The notes under the pieces are model-generated. The model did not search any database. It had not been told where the DNA came from and worked only from the letters and a program-made list of their open reading frames with translations. The position numbers and the translations under genes are program-made. From Streptomyces sp. SLBN-118 (lineage in GTDB: Bacteria; Actinomycetota; Actinomycetes; Streptomycetales; Streptomycetaceae): 64,000 nucleotides of DNA. Shown one piece after another: positions 1-11,023 of the stretch. Position 1 is the first letter of the stretch. Every line of letters starts with the position of its first letter. The stretch is taken from positions 1,550,001-1,614,000 of the forward strand of contig NZ_VFNP01000001.1 in assembly GCF_006715635.1 (NCBI RefSeq), written 5' to 3'.

Positions 1-761
1 GCACACACGGCCAACCCGCCCTCTCCCTCGGCTGGGGCCTGTGGGAAGACCGCAGCACCATGACCGGCACCCTCACCCACACCGACCTCCACCGCATGAC
101 CCGCCACGGGGTGTCCGGGCTCTCCGCGGCCGAGGGGCTGGCACTGTTCGACGCCGGGTGTGCGTCGGGCGAGGCGCATCTGCTGCCGATCCGGCTCGAT
201 GTCGGGGCGCTGCGGCGGCGGGCCGACGACGACAGTCTTCCGGCGCTGCTGCGGGGTCTGGCCCAGCGTCGGGTGCGTCGTAGTACGACGGAGGCCGGCT
301 TGCGACGGCCTGCGGAGTTGTCGCTCGCCGAGCGGCTCGCCCGGGTGTCCGGGGAGCAGCGGGCGCAGGCGCTGGAGGACCTGGTCGTCGCGCAGGTGGC
401 GGCCGTGCTGGGCCACGCGTCGACGGCCGCGATCGAACCGGACCGCGCCTTCAAGGACATCGGGTTCGACTCGCTGACTGCGGTCGAGCTGCGCAACCGG
501 CTCAACACGGCCACCGGGCTGCGGCTGCCGGCCACGCTGGTCTTCGACCAGCCGACTCCGCAGGCGATCGCCCGCTTCGTGGAGCGGAAGCTGTTCCCGC
601 AGGAGACCGCGCAGACCGCCGTGGCGGCTGTGGAGGCGCCCCGCGGGACCGCCCAGGACACCGTGCACGCCATCGACGCCATCGACGAGATGGACGTCGA
701 CCTCCTCATCAACCTTGCTTTCGACGGCGACAGCGCCGGATCCGACGCGGAGCGTGAGTGA
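1..761 (+). CDS. Modular type I polyketide synthase, C-terminal end (KR end - ACP - docking)
   Basis: Partial gene entering from the left; the frame is open from base 3 with no start in the window. Seen: the last part of a ketoreductase (LGWGLWED motif, about residues 8-15 of the visible part), then an acyl carrier protein with the phosphopantetheine serine in GFDSL (codon 471-473), then an acidic tail ending in a short helix ([13 protein letters not shown]) typical of a C-terminal PKS docking domain. The stop at 759-761 overlaps the next PKS start by four bases (GTGA), so the two proteins are translationally coupled and the tail should dock onto the N-terminal coiled coil of the next protein. 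The first 217 bases are identical to 5349-5565 in the next gene. AT specificity of this module cannot be read because it lies outside the window. Confidence 0.95.
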   Translation, partial: THGQPALSLGWGLWEDRSTMTGTLTHTDLHRMTRHGVSGLSAAEGLALFDAGCASGEAHLLPIRLDVGALRRRADDDSLPALLRGLAQRRVRRSTTEAGLRRPAELSLAERLARVSGEQRAQALEDLVVAQVAAVLGHASTAAIEPDRAFKDIGFDSLTAVELRNRLNTATGLRLPATLVFDQPTPQAIARFVERKLFPQETAQTAVAAVEAPRGTAQDTVHAIDAIDEMDVDLLINLAFDGDSAGSDAERE

Positions 762-3700
762 CACCCATGAGCAACCCCAACGACAAGGTCGTCGCCGCCC
801 TACGGGCGTCCCTGAAGGAGACCGAGCGGCTGCGGCAGCACAACCGTAAGCTCACCGAGCGCGGCCGGGAGCCGATCGCGACCGTCGCGATGAGCTGCCG
901 CTACCCGGGCGGCGTACGCACCCCGGAGGACCTGTGGCGGCTGGTGACCGCGGGCGAGGACGCGGTGTCGGAGTTCCCCACGGACCGCGGCTGGCAGCTG
1001 GACGGGCTCTACGACCACGGCGGATTCCTGTACGACGCCGCCGACTTCGACCCGGCCTTCTTCGGCATCTCGCCCCGCGAGGCCCTCGCCATGGACCCGC
1101 AGCAGCGCCTGCTCCTGGAGACCTCCTGGAAGGCCGTGGAGGGGGCCGGCATCGACCCGAGGACCCTGCGGGGCAGCCGTACGGGCGTCTTCGCCGGCGT
1201 CATGTACCACGACTACGGCACGCTGGTCGACGCGTCGCCGGACGCCGTCGAGGGCTATGTCTACAACGGCAGCGCGGGCAGCGTCGCCTCCGGCCGGGTG
1301 GCCTACACGCTCGGCCTGGAGGGGCCCGCGGTAACGGTCGACACCGCCTGCTCGTCCTCGTTGATCGCGCTGCATCTGGCGGTGCAGTCGCTGCGCAACG
1401 GCGAGTGCTCGCTGGCGCTCGCCGGTGGTGTGGCGGTGATGTCGACGCCGACGCTGTTCGACGAGTTCAGCCGGGGGCAGGGGCACGGGCTGGCCCCGGA
1501 CGGACGCTGCAAGGCGTTCGCGGACAGCGCCGACGGGACCAGCCTGTCGGAGGGCGCGGGTCTGCTGCTGCTGGAGCGGCTGTCGGACGCGCGCCGCAAC
1601 GGCCACCCGGTGCTCGCGGTGGTCCGCTCCACGGCGGCCAACCAGGACGGCGCCAGCAACGGCCTGACCGCCCCCAACGGTCCCGCCCAGGAGCGGGTGA
1701 TCCGGGACGCGCTGGTCGCCGCCGGACTGACCGGGGCGGACGTCGACGCAGTCGAGGCACACGGCACCGGCACCACCCTCGGCGACCCCATCGAGGCCCA
1801 GGCGCTGCTGGCCACCTACGGCCAGGACCACACCGACGAACAGCCACTGTGGCTGGGGTCGTTGAAGTCCAACATCGGCCACACCCAGGCCGCCGCCGGC
1901 GTCGGCGGCGTCATCAAGATGGTCATGGCCATGCGCCACGGCCTCCTCCCCCGGACCCTCCACGTCGACACACCCTCCACCCACGTCGACTGGGACTCCG
2001 GCGCCGTCTCGCTGCTGACCGAGGAGCGGCCCTGGCCGACCGCCGACCGGCCGCGCCGTGCGGCCGTGTCGTCCTTCGGCGTGAGCGGCACGAACACGCA
2101 CGCCGTCCTGGAGGAGGCCCCGGAGGACGAGTCCGCCGAGGACGCGCCGGAGCGCGGGGCCGGGATGCCGGTCGTGCCGTGGGTGCTGTCCGCCCGGTCG
2201 GCGGACGCGTTGCGTGAACAGGCCGCACAGCTAAGGGAGTTCGTCCACGCGGACCCCGTCGATGTCGGCTTCTCGCTGGCCACAGGGCGTTCGGTCTTCG
2301 AGCACCGCGCGGTGCTGCACAACAACGGTCCCGGCGGGCTCGACGCGGCGCTGACGGCGCTCGCCGAGGGCAGGGACGCAGCTCCGGGGCTGGTGACGGG
2401 CGCGGGTCACCGCGCCGCCCGGACGGCCTTCCTCTTCACCGGGCAGGGCAGCCAGTACCCGGGCATGGGACGTGAACTCCACGCCGCCCACCCGGTGTTC
2501 GCCGCCGCCTTCGACGAGGTCTGCGCCGCCCTGGACCCGCACCTCGACCGTCCGCTGCGTGAGGTGGTGTTCGCCGAGCCGGGCACACCCGAGGCGGAGT
2601 TCCTGGATCGGACGCAGTACACCCAGGCAGGGCTGTTCGCCGTCGAGGTCGCGCTGTTCCGGCTGGTCGAGGCCTGGGGCCTGCGTCCCGCCGCGCTGCT
2701 GGGCCACTCCGTCGGCGAGCTGGCGGCGGCCCATGTGGCGGGGGTGCTGAGCCTGCCGGACGCCTGCGCGCTGGTGGCCGCCCGCGGCCGGCTGATGCAG
2801 GAGCTGCCGGCGGGCGGGGCGATGGTGTCCCTACGCGCCACCGAGGACGAGGTCATGGAGGTGCTGGCCGGACGCACGGAACGGGTGTCCGTCGCCGCCG
2901 TCAACGGCCCGCGGTCCGTCGTCGTGTCGGGCGACGAGGAGACGGTGCTCGCGGTGGCCGCCGAACTCGCCGAGCGGGGCCGGCGCACCAAGCGGCTCAA
3001 TGTCAGCCATGCCTTCCACTCGCCCCGCATGGACGCCATGCTCGGCGACTTCCGGGCCGTCGCGCGCTCGCTGCGGTACAGCGATCCGCTGATCCCGGTC
3101 GTCTCCGACGTGACCGGCCGTACGGCGACCGCGGAGGAGCTGACCGACCCGGACTACTGGGTGCGCCATGTGCGGCAGGCCGTGCGGTTCGCCGACGGCG
3201 TGCGGACGTTGGGCGAACTGGGCGTCGGCAGCTGCCTGGAACTCGGCCCCGGCGGGGTGCTCTCCGGCATGGGCCAGGACTGCCTGCCCGGCGACGCCGT
3301 GGCGTTCGCCGCCGCGCTGCGCCGGGACCGCGCCGAACCGGAGTCGGTAGTAGAGGCGGTGGCGACGGTGTTCGCCCGCGGAGCCCGGGTCGACTGGGCG
3401 GCGTTGTTCGCCGGCAGCGGTGCCCGTCGGGTGGATCTGCCGACCTACCCCTTCCAGAGGCAGCGCTACTGGCCGAAGGCCCCCTCCGGTGCGTCCGGGG
3501 ACGTACGCTCGCTCGGCCTGGAGTCGGTGGACCATCCGCTGCTGGGTGCCGTACTTGAGAGCGCGGACGGCGACGAGCTGCTGTTCACCAGCCGCGTCTC
3601 GCTCGCCGCCCAGCCGTGGATCCGCGGCCACCGGGTCGAGGGCGCGGCCCTGCTGCCCGGCACCGCGCTGGCCGAACTGGCCGTACGGGCCGGGGACAGG

Positions 3701-6700
3701 GCCGGTTGCCCGCTGCTGGAGGAACTGACCCTTGAGGCGCCGCTGGTGCTGCCCGAGGACGGTGGCCTACGACTCCGGGTGCGGGTCGGTGCCGCCGACG
3801 CGTCGGGCCGGCGCACGCTGACCGTGCACGCGCGGCCGGACGGCGACGCGACGCAGGACGGCCTGCCCTGGACGCGCCACGCGAGCGGCACCCTGAGCCC
3901 GGACCACGCCGCCCCCGGGCAGGACCTCAGCGGGGCCTGGCCGCCGGGCGGGGCCGAGCCGCTGGACATCGAGGGCCGCTACGAGCGGTTCCGGGAGAGC
4001 GGCTTCGAGTACGGCCCGGAGTTCCAGGGCCTGCGGGCCGCGTGGCGGCGCGGTGACGAGGTGTTCGCCGAGGTCGCCCTGCCGGCGGACCTGGCCAAGG
4101 ACGCGGCGGAATTCGAGTTGCACCCCGCCCTGTTCGACGCCGCCCTGCAGACCGTCGGCCTCAGCAGCCTGGCCGAGGACGGCGCGGCGGCGCTGATGCC
4201 GTTCTCCTGGCGAGGTGTACGCATGCATGCCACGGGCGCGACCGTACTGCGGGTGCGGCTGACCGTGACCGGTCAGGAGGAGGTACGGCTCGACGCGGCG
4301 GATGCCCTGGGCAGTCCGGTCCTGACCGTCGACTCGCTCGCGCTGCGGCCGCTGTCCGGACGGGCGGCGGAGGCCGCCGCCGCAGCGAGCCTGCGCGACG
4401 CGCTGTTCCGCGTGGAGTGGGTGCCCGTCGAGGCCGCGCAGGCGGAGGGGCCGGACCCGGTCTGGCTGTCCGCCGGTGCGGGCCTCGACGGCCTGTCAGC
4501 TCCCGAGGTCGTGGTCGCTCCTTGCCCGCCCGGTGAACGCGCCTCACTGCATTGGGTGCTGGACCTGGTCAAGCGGTGGCTGGCGGAGGAGCGGTTCGCC
4601 GACTCCCGGCTGGTACTGCTCACCCGCAACGCCGTCGTCACCTCACCCGAAGACACACCCGACCTCGAACACGCCGCCATCTGGGGCCTGATCCGCTCCG
4701 CCCAGTCCGAACACCCCGACCGACTCGTCCTCATCGACACCGACAACCACACCCACGACATACGCGGCGCCCTGACCACTCGTGAGCCCCAGGTCGCCGT
4801 CCGCCAAGGCCGGTTCCTCGTACCGCGCCTCGCCCGCACCACCCTCGCCCCCGCCGCAGCCCCCGTCTTCCGCCCCGACAGCACAGCCCTGATCACCGGC
4901 GCCACCGGCACCCTCGCCGGACTCCTCGCCCACCACCTCGTCACCCACCACCACGTACGAAACCTCGTCCTCCTCTCCCGACGCCCCGCCCACACCCTCG
5001 CCACCACACTCGAAGAGCTCGGCGCCCACGCAACCGTCGTCACCGGCGACGTCACCGACCCCGACACCCTCACCCACACCCTCACCCACCACCCCATCAC
5101 CGCCGTCATCCACACCGCTGCCACCCTGAACGACGCCACCCTCGACACCCTCACCCCCCACCACCTCGACACCGTCCTCAACCCCAAACTCGACGGCGCC
5201 CTCCTCCTGCACGAACTCACCACCCAACACACCCCCCACCTCGACGCCTTCATCCTCTTCTCCTCCGCCGCAGCCACCTTCGGCGGACCCGGACAAGCCG
5301 CCTACGCCGCCGCCAACACCTTCCTCGACACGCTCGCCCACCACCGCCGCACACACGGCCAACCCGCCCTCTCCCTCGGCTGGGGCCTGTGGGAAGACCG
5401 CAGCACCATGACCGGCACCCTCACCCACACCGACCTCCACCGCATGACCCGCCACGGGGTGTCCGGGCTCTCCGCGGCCGAGGGGCTGGCACTGTTCGAC
5501 GCCGGGTGTGCGTCGGGCGAGGCGCATCTGCTGCCGATCCGGCTCGATGTCGGGGCGCTGCGGCGTTCCCTCGGCGCGGAGGAGCCCGTGCCGCCGTTGC
5601 TGCGCGGGCTGGTCCGCCGCCAGGTGCGCCGCGCCGCCGCAGGGAAGGGAGCCGAACCGCAGGGCCGTTCCCTGGCCGCCCGGCTGGGCGAGTTGGAGCC
5701 GGCCGAGCGGATGGCGTCGGTGCTCGGCCTGGTGCGGGAGCACACCGCCGGGATCCTGGGGTACGCGGGCGCCGGGGGTGTCGAGGCCGAACTCAGCTTC
5801 AGGGAACTGGGGTTCGACTCGCTGACGGGCATCGAGCTGCGCAACCGGCTGGCCGCGGCCACCGGCCTGCGGCTGCCCGCCACGCTGGTCTTCGACCACC
5901 CGAGCCCGGTCGAACTGGCCCGATACCTCGTCACCGAGGCCCTCGGTGACGAGCCCGGCACCGCGGCCGGCCCGGCTCGGCGCAGCGACCTGGACCCCGA
6001 CGAGGACGCGGTGGCCGTCGTGGCCATGGCCTGCCGTTATCCGGGCGGGGTGCGCACTCCGGAGGACCTGTGGCGGCTGGTGCGCTCCGGCGGCGACGCG
6101 ATCTCCGGGTTCCCGGCCGACCGCGGCTGGGACACGGAGGCGCTGTACCACCCGGACCCGGACCACCCCGGCACGACGTACGCGGTGGAAGGCGGATTCC
6201 TGTACGACGCCGCCGAGTTCGACGCGGGGTTCTTCGGGATCTCGCCCCGCGAGGCGCTCGCCATGGACCCGCAGCAGCGCCTGCTCCTGGAGACCTCCTG
6301 GGAGGCCGTGGAACGGGCCGGCATCGACCCGCGGACCCTGCGGGGCAGCCGTACGGGCGTCTTCGCCGGCATCATGTACCACGACTACGGCACGCAGGTC
6401 ACCGAGGTGCCGGAGGGGCTGGAGGCGTTCCTCGGCAACGGCAGTTCCGGCAGCATCGCCTCTGGCCGGGTGGCGTACCACCTGGGTCTGGAAGGCCCGG
6501 CCATCACGGTCGACACGGCCTGTTCCTCCTCGCTGGTGGCCCTGCATCTGGCCGCGCAGTCGCTGCGCAACGACGAGTGCTCGCTGGCGCTCGCGGGCGG
6601 CGTGACCGTGATGACCACGCCCGGCACGTTCATCGGGTTCAGCCGGCAGCGGGGGCTGGCCCACGACGGGCGGTGCAAGGCGTTCGCGGACTCCGCGGAC

Positions 6701-9166
6701 GGCACGGGCTGGGGCGAGGGCGCGGGCGTCGTGCTGCTGGAGCGGCTGTCGGACGCCCGGCGCAACGGCCACCCGGTGCTGGCGGTGGTGCGGGGCAGCG
6801 CGGTGAACCAGGACGGCGCGAGCAACGGCCTCACCGCCCCGAACGGGCCCGCGCAGCAGCGGGTGATCCGCCAGGCCCTGTCCAGTGCGGGGCTGACCGG
6901 TGCGGACATCGACGCAGTCGAGGCCCACGGCACCGGCACCACCCTCGGCGACCCCATCGAGGCCCAGGCGCTGCTGGCCACCTACGGCCAGGACCACACC
7001 GACGAACAGCCACTGTGGCTGGGGTCGTTGAAGTCCAACATCGGCCACACCCAGGCCGCCGCCGGCGTCGGCGGCGTCATCAAGATGGTCATGGCCATGC
7101 GCCACGGCCTCCTCCCCCGGACCCTCCACGTCGACACACCCTCCACCCACGTCGACTGGGACTCCGGCGCCGTCTCGCTGCTGGCGGAGACCACCGAGTG
7201 GCCGGAGACCGGCCGAGCTCGGCGGGCGGCCGTGTCGTCCTTCGGGATCAGCGGGACCAACGCCCATGTCGTCCTGGAGCATGCCGCGCCGGACGAGGCC
7301 GGGACCGAGGAGGGCGAGCCGGACGGGGTCGTCGCCCTGCCGTGGGTGCTGTCCGGCAGGAGTCCGCAGGCCCTGCGCGCCCAGGCCGCCCGGCTGCGGG
7401 ACTTCGTACGGGAGCGGCCGGAGCTGACTGCCGCGCAGGTCGGGCTGTCGCTGGCCACGACCCGGTCCACGTTCGCGTACCGGGGTGCGGTTCTCGGCGA
7501 CGACCCGGCGGAGCGGCTCGCGGCGCTGGAAGCGCTGGCCCGTGGCGAGGGCTCGCCGTCCGTGGTGACGGGTGCCACCGCGGGCGGTCACAAGGTCGCC
7601 TTCCTGTTCTCGGGGCAGGGCACCCAGCGGCCCGGGATGTGCCGGGAGCTGTACGCCTCGTCCGAGGTGTTCGCGGCGGCGTTCGACGAGGTCTGCGCGC
7701 AGTTCGGTCCGCTGCTGGAACGGCCCCTGGCGGAGGTGGTGTTCGCGGAGTCCGGCACCCCTAAGGCGGAGCTGCTGGACCGCACCGAGTACGCCCAGCC
7801 CGCGCTGTTCGCCGTCGAGGTGGCGCTGTTCCGGCTGCTTGAGACGTGGGGGCTGCGGCCGGAGCTGCTGGCGGGGCACTCGATCGGTGAGCTGGCGGCG
7901 GCCCATGTCGCCGGGGTCTTCGACCTGCCCGACGCGGCACGGCTCGTGGCGGCCCGCGGCCGGCTGATGCAGTCGCTGCCCGCCGACGGGGCCATGGCCT
8001 CGCTGCAGGCGGCCGAGAACGAGGTGCTGCCGCTGCTGGCCGGGCGGACGCACGAGGTGGGTGTGGCCGCGGTCAACGGGCCGTCGGCCGTGGTCATGTC
8101 GGGCCGCGAGGGCGCGGTCGAGGAGATCGCCGCGCATTTCAAGGCTCTGGGCCGCAGGACCCGTCGGCTGCGGGTCAGTCACGCCTTCCACTCGCCGCTG
8201 CTGGATCCGGTGCTCGACGAGTTCGCGGCGGTCGCGCGCGAGGTGTCGTACCGGGCGCCGCGTATCCCCGTCGTCTCCGACGTCACCGGGGAGACCGCGT
8301 CGGACGGGCTGCTTCAGGAGCCCGGCTACTGGGTGCGGCACGCGCGGGAGGCGGTGCGTTTCGCCGATCAGCTGACGCATCTGGAGAAGGAGGGCGTGAC
8401 CGCGTACGTCGAGGTCGGCCCGGACGCGGTGCTGGCCGCGCTGGCCCGGGAGTGCCTCGGCGGTCAGGCGCTGGTGGTGCCCGTCCAGCGGCGCGACCGC
8501 GCCGACGCCCGGGCGCTGGCCACGGCCGTCGCCGAACTGCACGTCCATGGCGTGTCCCCGGACTGGGCGGCGGTGTTCGCGCCGACCGGCGCCCGGACGG
8601 TCGAGCTGCCGACGTACGCCTTCCAGCGCACGGCGTACTGGCTGCCGTCGGGGCCGCAGCAGGCTCCGGCCGGCGGCAGCGACCTGGAGCGGCGGTTCTG
8701 GCGTGCTGTCGGCAGCCGGGACGTCGGTGCTCTGGCCGCGCTGCTCGACGTCGACTCCGCCCGTGAGGCCGACTCCCTGAACGCGGTGCTGTCGCTGCTC
8801 TCGGCGTGGGACCACAGCCGCGCCACCACCGCCACGGACGCGCCGGAGGACGCCCAGCCCTATGAGGACGACGGGCACCTGGCGCGGGCCCTGGCCGAGG
8901 CGCCCGAGGACGAGCGGCCGGCGCTGCTGCTGGAGGCGGTGCGGTCGGCCGCGTCCGCGGTGCTCGGGCACGCCGACCCGCACGCGCTGCCGGCCGGACA
9001 GGACTTCCTGGACGCCGGGTTCGCCTCGCTGACGGCCGTCGAGCTGAGCGGCCGGATCACCAAGGTCACGGGCCTCGACCTGCCGCCCACGCTGATCTAC
9101 GACCACCCCACGCCAGCGGAGCTCGCCGCGCACCTGCACCAGGAGATGAAGAGGACCGCGTCATGA
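758..9166 (+). CDS. Two-module type I polyketide synthase: KS-AT-DH-KR-ACP / KS-AT-ACP
   Basis: About 2800 residues. GTG 758 gives the GTGA overlap; ATG 767 is an equally good start and begins directly with the docking coiled coil (residues 4-36). Module 1: KS (about 38-460; C198, H335, H375), AT (S651 in GHSVG; HAFH at 751, malonyl type), DH (HxxxGxxxxP with H958; D1127 in DAALQ), KR (about 1370-1545; K1477, S1503, Y1516, N1520; LND in place of LDD, suggesting B-type), ACP (S1688). Module 2: KS (C1922, H2057, H2097), AT (S2375 in GHSIG, HAFHSP, malonyl type), a linker, then ACP (S2757 in GFASL, where GFDSL is usual). There is no KR, DH or TE in module 2, so it should leave a beta-keto thioester for transfer to the downstream NRPS. 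This pattern (ene-forming acetate module, then unreduced acetate module) matches the end of dienoyl-tetramate assembly lines. Confidence 0.95.
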   Translation: MTPMSNPNDKVVAALRASLKETERLRQHNRKLTERGREPIATVAMSCRYPGGVRTPEDLWRLVTAGEDAVSEFPTDRGWQLDGLYDHGGFLYDAADFDPAFFGISPREALAMDPQQRLLLETSWKAVEGAGIDPRTLRGSRTGVFAGVMYHDYGTLVDASPDAVEGYVYNGSAGSVASGRVAYTLGLEGPAVTVDTACSSSLIALHLAVQSLRNGECSLALAGGVAVMSTPTLFDEFSRGQGHGLAPDGRCKAFADSADGTSLSEGAGLLLLERLSDARRNGHPVLAVVRSTAANQDGASNGLTAPNGPAQERVIRDALVAAGLTGADVDAVEAHGTGTTLGDPIEAQALLATYGQDHTDEQPLWLGSLKSNIGHTQAAAGVGGVIKMVMAMRHGLLPRTLHVDTPSTHVDWDSGAVSLLTEERPWPTADRPRRAAVSSFGVSGTNTHAVLEEAPEDESAEDAPERGAGMPVVPWVLSARSADALREQAAQLREFVHADPVDVGFSLATGRSVFEHRAVLHNNGPGGLDAALTALAEGRDAAPGLVTGAGHRAARTAFLFTGQGSQYPGMGRELHAAHPVFAAAFDEVCAALDPHLDRPLREVVFAEPGTPEAEFLDRTQYTQAGLFAVEVALFRLVEAWGLRPAALLGHSVGELAAAHVAGVLSLPDACALVAARGRLMQELPAGGAMVSLRATEDEVMEVLAGRTERVSVAAVNGPRSVVVSGDEETVLAVAAELAERGRRTKRLNVSHAFHSPRMDAMLGDFRAVARSLRYSDPLIPVVSDVTGRTATAEELTDPDYWVRHVRQAVRFADGVRTLGELGVGSCLELGPGGVLSGMGQDCLPGDAVAFAAALRRDRAEPESVVEAVATVFARGARVDWAALFAGSGARRVDLPTYPFQRQRYWPKAPSGASGDVRSLGLESVDHPLLGAVLESADGDELLFTSRVSLAAQPWIRGHRVEGAALLPGTALAELAVRAGDRAGCPLLEELTLEAPLVLPEDGGLRLRVRVGAADASGRRTLTVHARPDGDATQDGLPWTRHASGTLSPDHAAPGQDLSGAWPPGGAEPLDIEGRYERFRESGFEYGPEFQGLRAAWRRGDEVFAEVALPADLAKDAAEFELHPALFDAALQTVGLSSLAEDGAAALMPFSWRGVRMHATGATVLRVRLTVTGQEEVRLDAADALGSPVLTVDSLALRPLSGRAAEAAAAASLRDALFRVEWVPVEAAQAEGPDPVWLSAGAGLDGLSAPEVVVAPCPPGERASLHWVLDLVKRWLAEERFADSRLVLLTRNAVVTSPEDTPDLEHAAIWGLIRSAQSEHPDRLVLIDTDNHTHDIRGALTTREPQVAVRQGRFLVPRLARTTLAPAAAPVFRPDSTALITGATGTLAGLLAHHLVTHHHVRNLVLLSRRPAHTLATTLEELGAHATVVTGDVTDPDTLTHTLTHHPITAVIHTAATLNDATLDTLTPHHLDTVLNPKLDGALLLHELTTQHTPHLDAFILFSSAAATFGGPGQAAYAAANTFLDTLAHHRRTHGQPALSLGWGLWEDRSTMTGTLTHTDLHRMTRHGVSGLSAAEGLALFDAGCASGEAHLLPIRLDVGALRRSLGAEEPVPPLLRGLVRRQVRRAAAGKGAEPQGRSLAARLGELEPAERMASVLGLVREHTAGILGYAGAGGVEAELSFRELGFDSLTGIELRNRLAAATGLRLPATLVFDHPSPVELARYLVTEALGDEPGTAAGPARRSDLDPDEDAVAVVAMACRYPGGVRTPEDLWRLVRSGGDAISGFPADRGWDTEALYHPDPDHPGTTYAVEGGFLYDAAEFDAGFFGISPREALAMDPQQRLLLETSWEAVERAGIDPRTLRGSRTGVFAGIMYHDYGTQVTEVPEGLEAFLGNGSSGSIASGRVAYHLGLEGPAITVDTACSSSLVALHLAAQSLRNDECSLALAGGVTVMTTPGTFIGFSRQRGLAHDGRCKAFADSADGTGWGEGAGVVLLERLSDARRNGHPVLAVVRGSAVNQDGASNGLTAPNGPAQQRVIRQALSSAGLTGADIDAVEAHGTGTTLGDPIEAQALLATYGQDHTDEQPLWLGSLKSNIGHTQAAAGVGGVIKMVMAMRHGLLPRTLHVDTPSTHVDWDSGAVSLLAETTEWPETGRARRAAVSSFGISGTNAHVVLEHAAPDEAGTEEGEPDGVVALPWVLSGRSPQALRAQAARLRDFVRERPELTAAQVGLSLATTRSTFAYRGAVLGDDPAERLAALEALARGEGSPSVVTGATAGGHKVAFLFSGQGTQRPGMCRELYASSEVFAAAFDEVCAQFGPLLERPLAEVVFAESGTPKAELLDRTEYAQPALFAVEVALFRLLETWGLRPELLAGHSIGELAAAHVAGVFDLPDAARLVAARGRLMQSLPADGAMASLQAAENEVLPLLAGRTHEVGVAAVNGPSAVVMSGREGAVEEIAAHFKALGRRTRRLRVSHAFHSPLLDPVLDEFAAVAREVSYRAPRIPVVSDVTGETASDGLLQEPGYWVRHAREAVRFADQLTHLEKEGVTAYVEVGPDAVLAALARECLGGQALVVPVQRRDRADARALATAVAELHVHGVSPDWAAVFAPTGARTVELPTYAFQRTAYWLPSGPQQAPAGGSDLERRFWRAVGSRDVGALAALLDVDSAREADSLNAVLSLLSAWDHSRATTATDAPEDAQPYEDDGHLARALAEAPEDERPALLLEAVRSAASAVLGHADPHALPAGQDFLDAGFASLTAVELSGRITKVTGLDLPPTLIYDHPTPAELAAHLHQEMKRTAS

Positions 9167-9939
9167 CCCCCACACGTACCGCACCCATCGAGAGCCCCTG
9201 GATCCGCCGCTACCAGCCGGCGCCCGCCGACGGTGTCACCCTGGTGTGCTTCCCGCACGCCGGCGGTTCGGCCACGGCCTTCCACGCGCTGTCCCGGGCG
9301 CTCGCCGGGCGGCTGGACGTGGTGGCCGTGCAGTATCCCGGCCGTCAGGACCGGCATCGGGAGCCCGCCTTCGAGGATCTGCACGAGCTGGCCGACGCCG
9401 CGTTCGACGCAGTCGTCGAGGCCGTCGGCACCGACCGCCCGCTCGCCCTGTTCGGGCACAGCATGGGCGCGTCCGTCGCCTTCGAGGTGGCCGCACGGCT
9501 GGAGCGGCGGGCGGGCGTCACGCCCGTGTCCCTGTTCGTGTCGGGGCGCCGGGCCCCCTCCCGGCACCGCAGCGAGGACCTGCACCGCAAGGGCGACGAC
9601 GCGCTGCTGCGGGAGATCCGCGCCCTGGACGGCACCGCGCAGGCGGCCCTGGACGACGAGGACATCGTCCGGATGTTCCTGCCGTCCCTGCGGGCCGACT
9701 ACAAGGCGATCGAGCGGTACCGCAGCGCGCCGGGCGCGTCCGTCGGCTGCCCCCTCGTCGCGCTGACCGGCGACAACGACCCGAAGACCACCGTGGAAGA
9801 GGCCCGGGCCTGGCAGGAGCACACCACCGGCCCGTTCGACCTGCGGGTCTTCGACGGCGGTCACTTCTACGTCTCGGAGCAGACCGACGCGGTCGCCGAG
9901 GTGCTGGCCGCGCGGCTGGGGGTCGCAGGGGTCGGCTAG
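9163..9939 (+). CDS. Type II thioesterase (assembly-line editing)
   Basis: A 258-residue alpha/beta hydrolase of the discrete PKS/NRPS thioesterase family. Seen: an FPHAGG oxyanion segment near residue 30, nucleophile S100 in GHSMGA, and the catalytic histidine H234 in GGHFY. Family members hydrolyse aberrant acyl groups or misprimed carrier proteins rather than release the final product. ATG 9163 overlaps the PKS stop (ATGA), so it is co-translated with the synthase. It is probably not the chain-releasing enzyme, because the next gene encodes a better candidate for that. Confidence 0.92.
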   Translation: MTPTRTAPIESPWIRRYQPAPADGVTLVCFPHAGGSATAFHALSRALAGRLDVVAVQYPGRQDRHREPAFEDLHELADAAFDAVVEAVGTDRPLALFGHSMGASVAFEVAARLERRAGVTPVSLFVSGRRAPSRHRSEDLHRKGDDALLREIRALDGTAQAALDDEDIVRMFLPSLRADYKAIERYRSAPGASVGCPLVALTGDNDPKTTVEEARAWQEHTTGPFDLRVFDGGHFYVSEQTDAVAEVLAARLGVAGVG

Positions 9940-9969
9940 GGGTTATCCGAGCCAGGAGGCGAAGATAGC

Positions 9970-10920
9970 GTGACCGCGCATTCTCCGTATTCCACGGACG
10001 CGAATTCACCGTTCTCCACGGACGCGAGTGCACCGTTTTCCACCGAACCGAACGCAGTGTTTTCCACAGACCATGGGGGATCCCGAACCATGACCGATCC
10101 GCAGACGTGGCGGGTTCTCGGCAACGCGGACGCGCACGAGCTCGTGCTCGCCGTGGACTTCGACGCCACCGGCCGGGCCGAGGGCCGCTTCACCGATCTG
10201 GCCTCGGGTCTGGGTGATCTGCTGCCCTGCTCTATCTGGGAGACGATTCCCCAGGAGGCCGGAACCGGTGCCGACGACGCCGACCCCGTCGAGCGGTGGC
10301 TGGAGGAGGTGGCGGCCGACGGCCGCCCGGTCCGCGCGGTGTTCGGCTTCTGTGTCGGCGGCGTCTACGCGGGCGCGATCGCGCAGCGCCTCGCCGCCCG
10401 GCAGGAACAGGCGCCCGCGCTGGTGCTGTTCGACCCCGAGCAGTCCGGCCCGCTGACCCTGTACTCGCAGTTCCACAAGGTCCTCGACTCCATGTCCGCC
10501 CTGCTGAGCGCCGAGGAGACCGCGCAGGCGGCGGACGAGGCGCGGCGGGCCCACGAGCAGCACACCACGATGGCCGCGCTGGGCGCCGAACTTCTCGACG
10601 TGTACCGGCGTACCGCCAAGCCCGCCTTCGACCGGCTGGAGCTGGACGACAAGCGGACGGAGGAGATCACCGCGGTCTTCGCGTCGTTCGTCGGCTATCT
10701 GATCGCGGCCGCGGACATCGACCCGCTGCCTGCGTGGCGGGAGGCCGTCGTCGTCACGTCCTCGTCACCCACGAGCGGTCTGAACGGCTCCCGCGCGGCC
10801 GGCCAGGACATCGCCGTGGGCCGGGAACTGCGCGTCGACGTCCCGCACGTCGACCTGCTGCGCGACCCCGGTGTCACCCGCACGGTGACCGAGCTGCTCG
10901 GCACGGACACGCGCGCCTGA
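9970..10920 (+). CDS. Cys-nucleophile alpha/beta hydrolase, probable tetramate-forming Dieckmann cyclase
   Basis: 316 residues from GTG 9970 (AGGAGG at 9954-9959, spacing 10); a second start, ATG 10090, would remove a 40-residue head. The body resembles thioesterase domains of assembly lines, but the nucleophile elbow is GFCVGG with C128 in place of serine, and the histidine lies in PHVDLLRDP (H293), the usual TE position. Off-loading Dieckmann cyclases of tetramic-acid pathways (TrdC, SlgL, NcmC) are a known group with a Cys-Asp-His triad on a thioesterase-like fold; I infer the same role from this motif plus the position between a type II thioesterase and a glycine NRPS that lacks a TE. The head (residues 4-35) is four imperfect 8-residue repeats of the type xPFSTDAx. 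A plain cysteine thioesterase is the alternative. Confidence 0.75.
   Translation: MTAHSPYSTDANSPFSTDASAPFSTEPNAVFSTDHGGSRTMTDPQTWRVLGNADAHELVLAVDFDATGRAEGRFTDLASGLGDLLPCSIWETIPQEAGTGADDADPVERWLEEVAADGRPVRAVFGFCVGGVYAGAIAQRLAARQEQAPALVLFDPEQSGPLTLYSQFHKVLDSMSALLSAEETAQAADEARRAHEQHTTMAALGAELLDVYRRTAKPAFDRLELDDKRTEEITAVFASFVGYLIAAADIDPLPAWREAVVVTSSSPTSGLNGSRAAGQDIAVGRELRVDVPHVDLLRDPGVTRTVTELLGTDTRA
9981..10076 (+). repeat. Four degenerate 24-bp tandem repeats at the 5' end of the cyclase gene
   Basis: Four consecutive 24-base units (9981, 10005, 10029, 10053) share TTCCACGGACGC-like cores and encode the 8-residue repeat described for the cyclase N terminus. The last unit runs into the second possible start (ATG 10090). 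The tract looks like slippage-generated sequence and may be non-coding leader if ATG 10090 is the true start. Confidence 0.7.
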
Positions 10921-10922
10921 GA

Positions 10923-10967
10923 AGTCCCGTACGCGCGAGTCCCGTACGCACAAGTCCCGTACGCAGA
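10923..10967. repeat. Three 15-bp tandem repeats between cyclase and NRPS genes
   Basis: The 12-mer AGTCCCGTACGC recurs at 10923, 10938 and 10953, each followed by three variable bases. It fills most of the 103-base gap between the cyclase stop and the NRPS start. In the cyclase frame it would read VPYA plus one residue per unit after the stop. No hairpin or regulator family is recognised. Confidence 0.75.
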
Positions 10968-11023
10968 AACCGCGTGCGTACGCCCCCCGCCGCGAATTCC
11001 CGCGAACCCACGGAACGGTTGGA

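Noticed and set aside
4643..9139. A 1498-codon open frame on the minus strand inside the PKS gene
   Set aside because: It is the antisense shadow of high-GC coding DNA: the plus strand has contiguous, motif-complete PKS domains, and the antisense product is low-complexity Gly/Arg/Val/His without domains.
9937..9942. A single TAGGGG at the type II thioesterase stop as a third LAL box
   Set aside because: No second copy at 11 bases; it is formed by the stop codon and following bases and is likely chance.
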